From JAWKOK01 sp963698255 (GTDB taxonomy: Bacteria; Chloroflexota; Anaerolineae; Caldilineales; Caldilineaceae): DNA of 64,000 nucleotides. A model generated the notes under the pieces. That model made no database searches, had not been told where the DNA came from, and saw only the letters and a program-made list of their open reading frames with translations. The stretch's first letter is position 1, and every line of letters begins with the position of its first letter. Of the stretch, positions 22,349-31,666 are shown one piece after another. The stretch lies in contig CAVOQD010000014.1 of NCBI GenBank assembly GCA_963698255.1, forward strand, positions 1 through 64,000, in the 5' to 3' direction. The position numbers and the translations under genes are program-made.

Positions 22349-23707
22349 CTAGAGCATACCATGGGACGACGAAACGTCCATTAGGCAGAGTCCCAGGGTT
22401 TCTCGCCACGCAGTCAAGGCCAAGCTATCCGGAATGTCGACATCACAAACCTGAATGGACTGGCCTGGTTCTATCCCATGCTTCAGAATTGCACCGGATA
22501 GTAGACCCAACGGAATATGATCCGGATCATCGACAATGCGGACTGCACTGCCGCGGATATCGAAATTGCCAATGCTATGTTCGATCAGCGTTCCTGCGGC
22601 CAATGGGCGCTTGGCGAGCGCTGCAACACTGCATACGGGGAGCAAACCATTGGTGAGCAATGGATCACGGCCGGCTGCCATGCGCCGGATCGTCTTGACA
22701 ATCTCGAGGTGCGGTAGGTGGAAATCACGCGAGATCGTGTAGTATGGGCCCGAACCAAGTTTATAATAACGCAGGAACTCTTGCTGAGCCGCATCATGCG
22801 TGGCCGTGATGAACACGCCGGCCGGCAGCTTGCTGCTTGACGCCGTTGAAGACAGAATGTAGTCGCTGATCGGCTGTCCGAGTGCCTGCGCATACTGTGC
22901 CAACTGCTCCCCTCCGTCCTCAACTGACCCTACTACAGGCCCCAGTAAGCCTGGCTGAAAGATGTCGGCGCCCAATCCGTTGGCCACGAGTACCTGCTCA
23001 TATTGCACTTTGGTACCATCCGTGAAAGCCGTCACCAGGGGCAATGAGATGCCTTGCTGTGTCGCCCAATACACCATGTCTTCTCGCGTCGGGTTCAGAT
23101 TGAGGAATCCCTTCATGTTGCCGTAGACCAATGGCTGAAACCCCATCTGTATAACGTCTTCGCGGAGCGCAGCCAATGAGCCAGGCTGATCGCCTTCCGC
23201 CTCGGAAATCCGGCCGCGTCGTGCGAAATACGATCCTGTGGTCACTTGCAGTTCGGTGTTCATTGTCACAATGGGCAAGCCCGCGGCTACGACCTGTGCC
23301 AAAATGTCCGTACCGTACAACGGATCGCCGGTACATTCCACAATCAGTTCGGCACTGTCGATCAACTCATCGACAGAATTGGTCAAGACACCGTCCCAAA
23401 CGGAGTCACGACGTAGTTTGGGCTCGCTCCGGGTTAACACCTTTGTGACCACAATATCCGATAGCGCTCGCAGGGAAAGGGTGAGACCGCGTGCAATATA
23501 GCCTGAGCCGATGATGCCGACTTTCAATGTTCCAATGCCATACTGTGGGTGCAAGAAATGTTGTGGCCCAGTGTCGTGTTCGCCAGCAATCTCGATTTTT
23601 GGCATCGTAAGGGAGGCGTTGTCAAATGCCGTGGAGACGGCCAAAGACGGCTCAATTTCGACAGTGTCAGCCTGGAGGCTGTTGTCTTTAAGGTAATGAT
23701 GTGGCAT
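22349..23707 (-). CDS. SAF-domain NAD(P)-dependent oxidoreductase, homoserine-dehydrogenase-like
   Basis: About 452 residues from the ATG at 23707, which has a good ribosome-binding site (CGGAGAA, 6 bases upstream); an upstream in-frame start would add 14 residues. The Rossmann fold is LKVGIIGSGYIARGLTLSLR, then AELIVECTGDPLYG and IVTMNTELQVTTGSYFA. The C-terminus (LLPVCSVAALAKRPLAAGTLIE, then VRIVDDPDHIPLGLLSGAIL) is a SAF domain, as in the SAF_DH_OX-like dehydrogenases found near sugar-nucleotide genes. The reaction is unknown. Its place next to C-methyltransferases suggests a step in branched-sugar synthesis. No break. Confidence 0.75.
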   Translation of the reverse strand: MPHHYLKDNSLQADTVEIEPSLAVSTAFDNASLTMPKIEIAGEHDTGPQHFLHPQYGIGTLKVGIIGSGYIARGLTLSLRALSDIVVTKVLTRSEPKLRRDSVWDGVLTNSVDELIDSAELIVECTGDPLYGTDILAQVVAAGLPIVTMNTELQVTTGSYFARRGRISEAEGDQPGSLAALREDVIQMGFQPLVYGNMKGFLNLNPTREDMVYWATQQGISLPLVTAFTDGTKVQYEQVLVANGLGADIFQPGLLGPVVGSVEDGGEQLAQYAQALGQPISDYILSSTASSSKLPAGVFITATHDAAQQEFLRYYKLGSGPYYTISRDFHLPHLEIVKTIRRMAAGRDPLLTNGLLPVCSVAALAKRPLAAGTLIEHSIGNFDIRGSAVRIVDDPDHIPLGLLSGAILKHGIEPGQSIQVCDVDIPDSLALTAWRETLGLCLMDVSSSHGML

Positions 23708-23867
23708 GTGTATTCTCCGTATCGGGAATTGAAATACAGTTGTCCACAAGATTCAGCGACGATTCTGAGGGGGGGCACGATGGTGTGGGCAATTTACTGT
23801 GACGACTCTATGCATAGTTTTACTTCCCAACTTTATTTGATTTTCGAACCTCCAATCGAGAACTTGT

Positions 23868-23978
23868 GGCTCTTTGGGATCTCAGGGGGTTGACATGAAA
23901 TCGTAGGGCGGGTTTCCCTACCCGCCGAAGCCAGGCAGTTAGGGGAACCTGCCCTAAGCCCTGAGATCCCAAAGAGCC
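23868..23978. repeat. Long intergenic palindrome with 20-bp perfect arms
   Basis: The arms 23,868-23,887 and 23,959-23,978 are exact reverse complements (GGCTCTTTGGGATCTCAGGG). Between them lie smaller hairpins: GGCGGG/CCCGCC around 23,907-23,926 and GGCAG/CTGCC around 23,934-23,953. It fills most of the 336-base gap between the second C-methyltransferase and the SAF oxidoreductase. It could be a mobile repeat or an RNA structure in the operon message. Confidence 0.7.
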
Positions 23979-24043
23979 GAATTTGTATATATCGGACTTG
24001 GAAAGGTGGGCACACACGTAACGCAGTATTTACTTGAATGGAG

Positions 24044-25240
24044 CTAAACAGCCACGACCTCCGGCTCCAACCCCAACCTTGCAAGATCTCGCTCGATCTC
24101 CGGGCAGTAGATCGGGTTCATGACAATCACAAGCTCGGGCCGGTAGTCGAACCAGAAACTCCGGACCGACGATCTCGTGGCCCGTGCCTGTCATGAAAGT
24201 CCCATGTCTATTTGGATTGATATCGACTGCATAGCCGATCTCATCGGTCAGCTTGAGTGTCGTCAGAAAGGCGACGCCCTTGGACCCGGAACCCCAGATG
24301 ACTGCACGTCGGCCATCTGCATGGAAGTCTACCAGCTTGTGTCGCCAATATTCCAGCTTCACCCGCACATTGTCGACAAAATAGTCGACAAGCTTGACGG
24401 TATCGGCCAGCGGCTCCGGCGACGCTTCGATCTCTGCCGGCTGCCGGCGCAATCGGACGCGCCTCGATCATCAGATACTGATCGTTGTAGTCCGTGAAGG
24501 TGTCCAGGACTTCGAAGCCGTTGTTCTCAAACAGATAGCGCAGAGAACCGGCTGTGAAGTAGGAACAGTGTTCGTAGTAGATATCCCAGAAGGCAAGATC
24601 CTTGAGTACATAGCCGCCGTTGGGAATCTGGAAGAAGACGGTGGTGTCCAGTTGCTCGCCGATCGCCCGGCGCACGGTACGCATGAATTCGCCGGTGTTG
24701 GAGATGTGTTCCAGGGTCATCTTGCAGCAGAAGAAGTCGCCCTTGTAGCCGGTCTGCTTCTCTGTATAGAAATCCGTGATGAAGGTGAGGTCGGGATTGC
24801 CCACCGACTCGGGCAGCCGTCCGTCGTAGGCCGGGTCAAAGCCGATGCCCCGATTGTCGCCCAGTTCGTTGAGCAGGACGAGAAACTCGCCCTGGCCGCA
24901 CCCGATCTCGACCACCGTCTTGCCGCGCAGGTCGTAGCGCTCGATCAGGCCGGCAGCCAGCTTGCGGTTGAAGGCCGTGAACGTGGGCGAATAGCTCTGG
25001 GTCGATTCGTAGCGCTTGCGAGTATTCATGCAGTTCCGGCTTGAAGGCCACGTTGCTGACGAAACCGCAGTGTGGACAGAAGCCCAATACGATCTCCCCT
25101 TTGGGGTAGCTCAGCGCCTCTTCTTCGCTCTCCATCAGGAGCACGCTGTGGACCGGCGTTCCATCCACCGAATAGAATGTCTCCATATGACCAATGCCAC
25201 AGTTGGGGCATAGATAGGTCTCTTGTGGCTCTGTCATCAT
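24044..25240 (-). CDS. Sugar C-methyltransferase-like protein (zinc-finger + SAM + C-terminal domain), second copy
   Basis: About 398 residues. The N-terminal zinc-binding domain has CPNCG and CPHCG knuckles. The SAM-dependent domain follows (VVEIGCGQGEFLVLL, then DFFCCKMTLEHISNTGEF and a YYEHCSYFTAGSLRYLF segment), and a C-terminal Rossmann-like domain (RAVIWGSGSKGVAFLTTL, VIVMNPIYCPEIERDLARLG). This is the Methyltransf_13/23/14 layout of TylCIII/NovU-type enzymes. Three breaks (near 25,020, 24,450 and 24,165) add to a whole codon, as three +1 insertions would. Its ATG overlaps the stop of the first copy. It differs from that copy in its SAM loop and YYEHC in place of YHQHLCYF, so it may use another acceptor. 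Confidence 0.82.
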
Positions 25241-26485
25241 TATCCTTCGACCACCTGCGGTTGGGGAATCGGCACGATAAATTTCCCGCCCTGTTCTCGA
25301 TAGGCTTCTTGCTGGTTCATGATCTCGGTGGCGAAATTCCAGGCCAGGATCAGCGCATAGTCCGGATTGTCCTGGACCAGCTTCTCCGGCGGGAAGATCT
25401 CCAACTGGTTGCCGCCCATGTAGCGGCCATGCTTGTACTTGTTGAGATCGACGACATAGTCGAGGAACTGTTTGTCGATGCCGCAATAGCTCATCAGCGT
25501 GGTCGCCTTGGCTGCCGCGCCGTAGCCGGCGATGGAATTGCCCTCGGCCTTCAGCGCGGTCAGGATCTCCATCAGCCCCTCTTTGACGCTGCGCACGCGC
25601 TCTGCGAAGTTGAGGTAGAAGCCAACGCCGTCCACTTGGCGGCGCTTCTCTTCGGCCAGCAGTTCTTTCACCGAGTCCTGGACGTTCTCGACCGGCTCGA
25701 CGAACATACGCAGCGAGCCGCCATGGATGGAGACATGCTTGACATCGTTGAAGTAGAGGCCATGCCGGCGGAAGAGCCGGTCCAGGGCTGTGACCGAGAA
25801 GTAGCAGAGATGCTGATGGTAGATGGTGTCAAACTCGCCGTGATCGACCAGATCGACCACATAGGGCGCTTCGATGACGGCCACGCCGTCATCTTTGAGG
25901 ACGGTCTTGATGCCGGCAACAAAGCCGTTGAGATCGGGCACGTGGGCAAGCACATTGTTGCCCAGAAAGACATCGGCCTTCTGGCCTTGCTCGACCAGTT
26001 CCCGTGCCAGGTCCAATCCAAAGAAGGTGATCAGGGTCGGGATGCCGGCATCGATGGCCGCCTGGGCCGGCGCCTTGGCCGGGTCGATGCCCTGGACCGG
26101 GATGCCCGGCCTCCACAAAGTTGCGCAGCATGTAGCCGTCGTTGCTGGCCGCTTCCATCACCAGGCTGTTCTCGTCCAGATCACGCGTCTCCATGATGTA
26201 GAGCGCGCTCTCGCGGAAGTGACGCAACAGCGAAGGCGAGACCGACGAGAAGTAGGGATACTCGGCGTAGAAGAGAATCTCCGGCTTGACCGTCTCCAGG
26301 ATCTGGGCCAGCGCGCAGTCGGTGCAGACGGCCAGCGTCAGCGGTGCGCTGTACTCGGGCGCGTCCAACTGTTCGGAGGTGAGCAGGCGATCGGCCAGCG
26401 GCGTCTCGCCGAACTCGATAATCGTTTCCAAGGCTGTCGAACCGCAGGAACGACAGGCGGTTTCGGTGGTGTAGATCGTTTCCAT
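25240..26485 (-). CDS. TylCIII/NovU-type sugar C-methyltransferase, first copy
   Basis: About 414 residues, matching the 410-residue norm for nucleotide-sugar C-methyltransferases. The N-terminal zinc site is CRSCGS...CTDCALAQ. The SAM domain has LVMEAASNDGYMLRNFV and FLGNNVLAHVPDLNGFV. The catalytic segment is TIYHQHLCYFSVTALDRLF, with the HQH/Tyr residues used for C3 methylation in this family. The C-terminal domain has GYGAAAKATTLMSYCGI. One extra base lies near 26,105 (span 3n+1). It adds a methyl group to C3 of a 4-keto deoxy sugar nucleotide, giving a branched sugar. Confidence 0.87.
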
Positions 26486-26507
26486 TGTTGTAAATCCAAG
26501 TGTTGAT

Positions 26508-26606
26508 AATTGTCAATGGTGAATTGTCAACGTTCGAATGGTCAATGGCGTGCGTCGACACCACACATTGACCATTGAGCAATTGACAATTCACCATTGA
26601 CCATTT
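26508..26606. repeat. Inverted repeat of the TCAATGG family
   Basis: Two arms of about 36 bases, differing by a few bases, face each other in the 124-base gap between the epimerase and the C-methyltransferase genes. Both carry TCAATGGTGAATTGTCAA-like sequence. The same sequence family occurs at 47,101 and 56,845. Confidence 0.65.
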
Positions 26607-26609
26607 GGA

Positions 26610-27647
26610 TTAAATCGCCGCTTCCGTCTCGCGCCAGCGCAGATCCATCCCCACCTCGCCATTGGCCATCAGTTCCTTGATGTGATGGATACGGCGGTAG
26701 TTCGGACCCTCAAATTCATCTGCCTGCAGGCCCATGATCTCGTAGGCGGCCAACAGTTGCTCGGCGCCCTTGCGCGCGGTCCACTGGGGCTTGAAGTCGG
26801 GCAGGAGGCGCTCGATCTTGCTGCAATCGACGCGGTAGTTGCGTGTGTCCGGGCCGGCGTCCGGCGCAAATTCGAGCCGGCTGTTGGGCACGACGTCGAC
26901 GACAATCTCAGCCAATTCGCTGATGCGATAGTTTTCGGTTGTGCGGCCAACGTTGATGGCCTGGTTGCGCACGACGTCGCTGGGGGCTTCCAACGCAGCG
27001 ATGAATGCGCGGGAGATGTCCTCGATATGGACGATGGGGCGCCAGGGCGTGCCATCGCTCTTGAGATAGACGAGCCCGGTCGTGTAGGCCCAGGCCACCA
27101 AGTTGTTCAGCACCAGGTCGAAGCGCAGTCGAGGCGAAACGCCGTAGGCGGTGGCGTTGCGCAGAAATACCGGGGTGAAACGATCATCGGCGAGCTTGGA
27201 GACATCCTGTTCGACATGAACCTTGGAGACGCCGTAGGGCGTAACCGGGTTCAGGTTGGCGGTTTCATCAACCGGCGCGTCGCCTTGGGCGCCGTAGTTG
27301 CTGCAAGAGGAAGCGAACACAAAACGTTCGACGCCGGCCTGTTTGGCCAACTCTGCCAGCCGCACCGAGGCCTTCCAGTTGATCTCATCGGTCAGCCCGG
27401 GGTTCAGATCGCCCAACGGATCGTTGGATAGCCCGGCCAGGTGAAAGATGGCGTCAAATCCCTCAAGATCGGAAGCTTCGACATCGCGCACATCTTTGCG
27501 GGTGGCCGGAATATCCGGCGCTTCGCTGAAAGCGCACCGTTCAAACAGGTTGCTGTCCAGTCCGGCCACATCATACCCGGCCTCAAGCAGCATAGGTGTC
27601 ATGACGGTGCCGATATAGCCGTTATGGCCGGTAACAAGAATACGCAT
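26610..27647 (-). CDS. NAD-dependent sugar-nucleotide epimerase/dehydratase
   Basis: An intact 345-residue extended SDR protein from the ATG at 27647 (MRILVTGHNGYIGTVM); the in-frame start eight codons upstream is less likely. It has IFHLAGLSNDPLGD, the catalytic FASSCSNYG and YGVSK motifs, then LRNATAYGVSPRLRFDLVLN and WRPIVHIEDISRAF. It resembles the SDR proteins that accompany rfbF and C-methyltransferases and perform CDP-sugar dehydration, epimerisation or reduction. The exact reaction cannot be set from sequence. It starts three bases before the rfbF stop. Confidence 0.87.
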   Translation of the reverse strand: MRILVTGHNGYIGTVMTPMLLEAGYDVAGLDSNLFERCAFSEAPDIPATRKDVRDVEASDLEGFDAIFHLAGLSNDPLGDLNPGLTDEINWKASVRLAELAKQAGVERFVFASSCSNYGAQGDAPVDETANLNPVTPYGVSKVHVEQDVSKLADDRFTPVFLRNATAYGVSPRLRFDLVLNNLVAWAYTTGLVYLKSDGTPWRPIVHIEDISRAFIAALEAPSDVVRNQAINVGRTTENYRISELAEIVVDVVPNSRLEFAPDAGPDTRNYRVDCSKIERLLPDFKPQWTARKGAEQLLAAYEIMGLQADEFEGPNYRRIHHIKELMANGEVGMDLRWRETEAAI

Positions 27648-27649
27648 CT

Positions 27650-28424
27650 TTAACCCTCCCAGGTTTTCCACGGTGCTTGGTCATTTGACCACAGTTCTTC
27701 GAGAATATGTTTTTCGCGCAGTGTATCCATGCTCTGCCAGAAGTCTTCATGGCGATACGCCATCAGTTGGCCGTCCCGCGCCAGATTTTCCAACGGCGCC
27801 TGCTCCCACATCATATGATCGCCTTCGATATAGTCGAAGACTTCCGGCTCCAGAACGAAGAAAGCGCCGTTGATCCAGCCTTCGTGGATCTGGGGTTTCT
27901 CTTCAAACTCGACGACCTGATCGCCGTCGAACACCATATAGCCGTAGCGGGCGGGCGGACGAACGGTCGTCAAGCGTCGCCAATTTTCCGTGGGATCGGT
28001 GAAAGGCAAGCAGCTTTTTCAGGTCGACATTGGACAGGCCGTCGCACCAGGTGAGCATGAATGTCTCGTTGCCCAAATAGGGCGCCAGTCGTTTGATGCG
28101 GCCGCCGGTCTTCGTCTCCATGCCGGTGTCGATCAACTCGACAGTCCAGTCCGGCGTGTAGCCGCCGTTCATGGAGATTTCGCCGCTCTTCAGGTTCACC
28201 TTAAGATTGCTGCTCAACGAGGCGTAGTCGACGAAATACTTCTTGACAACCTCGCCCTTGTAGCCGAGCGCAATCACAAAATCCTTGAAACCGTGGCCGG
28301 CATAGTGGCGCATGATATGTGTCATGATTGGCATGCCGCCGATCTCGACCATCGGCTTTGGTTTGATTGTTGTCTCTTCGGACAAACGCGAGCCTTTGCC
28401 GCCCGCGAGAATAGCCACTTTCAT
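27650..28424 (-). CDS. rfbF: Glucose-1-phosphate cytidylyltransferase
   Basis: About 257 residues, the normal length. The nucleotidyltransferase signature is AILAGGKGSRLSEET followed by KPKPMVEIGGMPIMTHIM. Further motifs are FVIALGYKGEVVKKYF, MLTWCDGLSNVDL, TTVRPPARYGYM, VVEFEEKPQIHEGWINGAFF and EDFWQSMDTLREK. It makes CDP-glucose from glucose-1-phosphate and CTP, the entry to CDP-deoxy sugars. One extra base after HGKLAT near 27,990 splits the gene (span 3n+1). The ATG at 28424 has a GGGGGAA ribosome-binding site. It is the first gene of the cluster. Confidence 0.93.
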
Positions 28425-28470
28425 AGGTTCCCCCAAAAAATACTGTCTGCTTGAACTTGGCCTGTGCCCA

Positions 28471-28515
28471 GTGTATTACAAGTCGGTGTTTTACAAGCTG
28501 GTGTTTTATAAGCCG
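28471..28515. repeat. Three tandem 15-bp direct repeats upstream of rfbF
   Basis: Units at 28,471 (GTGTATTACAAGTCG), 28,486 (GTGTTTTACAAGCTG) and 28,501 (GTGTTTTATAAGCCG) are contiguous and differ at two to four positions. They lie 47-91 bases upstream of the rfbF start, where the promoter of the whole polysaccharide cluster is expected. They could be binding sites for an activator or repressor. Confidence 0.75.
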
Positions 28516-29104
28516 GAGAGACTCCGATCGTATAGTTTCCAGACGACGACATGACGACCGGGCGTTCTTCATGCCTCTGTATTGCTGACGTGTTTATCGT
28601 GTGTCCAGTTTAAATCCTTCGCTTGGGGCCATGCAGCGTTCACGAGCCCGGTCAGGCGTGGCGGATAGAGATTGAGCGTAACCATTCTGCCGCAATTCCG
28701 TCACCAATAGCGGTGGAAAAACGTATTACTTCAATGGCCCACGTTCTGTGTAAGCCCATTGGCATCGGTGTCCCTTTAGGTGGTTTGGGGCCGCGAACCT
28801 TCTTCCAGACGACAAGTATGACCGCATCGAATTTGATCGCCCACACAACGTTCGCTATGATCTATGCTGTGAACAGATCTGTTGCCCGGGCGTCGGACCG
28901 GATTGTACTGGTAGCTGAACCCGCTCAATGGTGAGCCTCTTGTGCAGAGAAGCTATCTGCTTCTTTGCGGACTCATCCTGTCCGGTTATGCTATACCAAG
29001 GATCCCCGGTCGGTCGAATTGTGATGAAATTCGACAAAGACAGTATATCATGTGCAAATGTCGTGCGAGAGAGATGCATGAGCAGTAGAGAGTCTGGTTG
29101 AAAA
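28516..29104. other. Divergent intergenic region between polysaccharide cluster and surface operon
   Basis: This 589-base region separates the start of the minus-strand cluster from the plus-strand pseudokinase operon. It should hold two divergent promoters. I found no ORF with family features, no clear sigma-70 box pair and no RNA gene. Confidence 0.4.
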
Positions 29105-31664
29105 ATGAATCAAATGCCACGACGGATCGGCCACTACGAGTTGCAGGACGAACTTGGATACAACGATCTCTATGTCGTCTATTTTGCGCGCAATACGCGA
29201 TTGAATCGTACCGTGGCGTTGCGCCTCCCCGGTAAACGTTTTGACGGCAATCAGGCAGCCGTCGATCTGTTTCTGGATGCCGGACAACGGGCGATGTCAT
29301 TGCGCCACCCAAACATTGCTCAAGTGCTGGATGTCGGCACTATTGACGGATATTCCTATATCGCCACCGAGTACATCGGCGGAACCTCATTGCAGAAATG
29401 GTTGGATCAGGTCAGCAATCAGATGCAGCCGTCTGAAGCCGTGTCGATTGTTGAGCAGGTTGCCGACGCGCTTGATTTCGCTCATCAACGGGGTCTGCTG
29501 CATGGCGGGCTGAACACATACAACATTTTCGCCGCCGACGACAATCGTATTGTTCTCTGCGATTTTGGTCTGTTCAATGCTTCGATTGCTGCCAGCGGCG
29601 GTGTGCTCAGCTATCTCAAAGATGAGGCTGTCGATCTCGTCTACTTGGCTCCTGAGCAGGTGCGGGGCGAGCAGACCAATCGCCAGTCAGATATCTACAG
29701 CTTGGGCATCGTCGCCTATCGTATGTTGACGGGACAGGTGCCGTTCTATGCCGACGATGCCGGCGCCATGCTCAGCTCGATTGCTGAAGCCTTGCCGGCA
29801 TCGCCCGAGAGCGCCAATCCGACATTGCCTTCAGGTATGGCCTACGTGCTCAAATGCGTACTGGCCAAAGAACCGGATCTGCGCTATTCAACCGGCAAGA
29901 TCTTTGCCGATGCCTTGGTTGAGGGGTACACCTGGACGCCCGTCGCCGGCGTTGCGGCGTCCGGCTCTACTGCATCTGGGGGAGCTGCAGTTCGAAGTCG
30001 GACTCGCTTGCCAATGCTCGGGGCAGGACTGCTGCTGCTGATGCTCTTGATTGCCTTTGCTATTGCATGGATGCAGCCTGATCTGCTTCAACGATTTGGC
30101 CTGCAAGTCACGCCGGCGAGCGAGGCTCTGTCGACGCCAGCCGCCGTTGGCGCGGCTATCGACAGCGACGGTCCAACGGCAACTCCAACTCCAACTCCAA
30201 CCGCAACACAGACCCCACTGCCGACCGATGCCCCGGTGGAGAAATCAAAAGACGATGACCTGTCCACTGACGGTTCGAGCCCTGACGGATCGGGCAGTGA
30301 ATTGGCTGCCGCTGGTGGCATTCGGAGCGCTGAAACAGCTTCAGAGACTGTAACGACCACACTGACAAATACGCTTTCGATTACCGCGTCAACGCCGCTC
30401 CGGGTGACGTCTTTGCCGACAGTCGTCCCCGATTCGCCGGAGGCAACCCGGCCAACCCACACACCGACGCCTGGTGCGGATGATAGTCAGCCGGATGCGA
30501 ATGAGGCTGACAAAGTCGCGCTGCGAAGTGCCAACAGTGCAGACGCAGATGGCGACGAGGATGACGAGGATCAGGTCGGCGCAAGTGATACAGGCGCCAC
30601 GAGTGAATCGATGACAACGACGGTTGAGTCCGCCTTGATTTTGATACCGACCAACACAGGGTCGCCCGAAGTTGTGTCACCGACGGCAACTGAGACGCGC
30701 ACGGCGGCGCCCACGCCGACATCAACCAAGACACCCCTGCCGACGAAGACGTCAACACCCAGGCCGACGTCAACACCGAGACCAACATCAACATCGACGC
30801 CAAGTGTAACACCGACCGCGACGAAGGTTCCTACTTTGATACCAACCAAAACCTTCACGCCGCGGCCGACTCGGACGGCGACAGCAACCAGCACTCTGGT
30901 GCCGCCGACGGCAACCGGAGACACCAACGCTCCGACCGACATCGACACGTAGACCGACATCAACATCGACACCTGTGCCGCCGACGGCAACCAAGACATC
31001 GACACCGCTCCCGACATCAACTTCAACACTTGTGCCGCCGACGGCAACCGAGACATCGACACTGCGCCCGACATCGACGCGTAGACCGACATCAACTTCG
31101 ACACCGCGACCCACATCAACGTTCACGCCGCGACCGACATTGACGTCAACCAAGACCCGTACACCGATCCCGCCGACGTCAACGTCGACGCCGATTCCGA
31201 CCGACACGCCGGTGCTGCCGACCCCAACCTACACCCCAGCCGCGACATCGACGCCGACGGTTCCACCCACCGCGACCTTGATTCCGGTTGAGAATGTTGT
31301 CTTGGAGTTGTTGACGCCTGGCGATGGGACCAGCGGCGGCGGCGATCAGGTCTTTGAGTGGCGAACGACGATCCGGCCTGCGGAAGGTCAGGCGTTTGAG
31401 CTCGTTTTCTGGCCCGTCGGCACGGACCCTATGGCTCGCGGATTCGGCTTGGCTGCACCGACCACCGGCAATCGTATCTCTGCCGATCTGATCGATCTGG
31501 ATGCACGCCTGGGTGATCTGTTGGGCCCCGGCGACTACAACTGGGGATTGATCTTGGTCCAGACAGATCCGTATCAGCGCATTCAATTCCTGGGCCAACA
31601 GCATCAGTTCCAATACGTACGTAACACCGGCTCATCAGGCGATGGCGTTTCTTCAGGAGAGTAA
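29105..31664 (+). CDS. Transmembrane serine/threonine pseudokinase with Thr/Pro-rich stalk
   Basis: About 852 residues across one +1 break near 30,910. Residues 10-280 have the protein-kinase fold (AQVLDVGTIDGYSYIATEY, VYLAPEQVRGEQTNRQSDIYSLGIVAYRMLTG read in parts). However, the catalytic HRD is His133-Gly-Gly, the HRDxK lysine is Asn137, the VAIK lysine is Arg40 and the glycine loop is degenerate (LGYNDLYVVYFA). DFG (153-155) and APE remain. A TM helix (GAGLLLLMLLIAFAIAWM) follows near 303-322, then about 330 residues of extracellular Thr/Pro/Ser repeats (PTSTSTPRPTST) and a C-terminal domain (VLELLTPGDGTSGGGDQVFEW). Catalysis is unlikely; a sensing or scaffold role is inferred. First gene of a three-gene operon. 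Confidence 0.85.
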
Positions 31665-31666
31665 GC

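Noticed and set aside
28471..28515. The three 15-bp repeats as a CRISPR remnant
   Set aside because: They are contiguous with no spacers, too short, and no cas genes are present.
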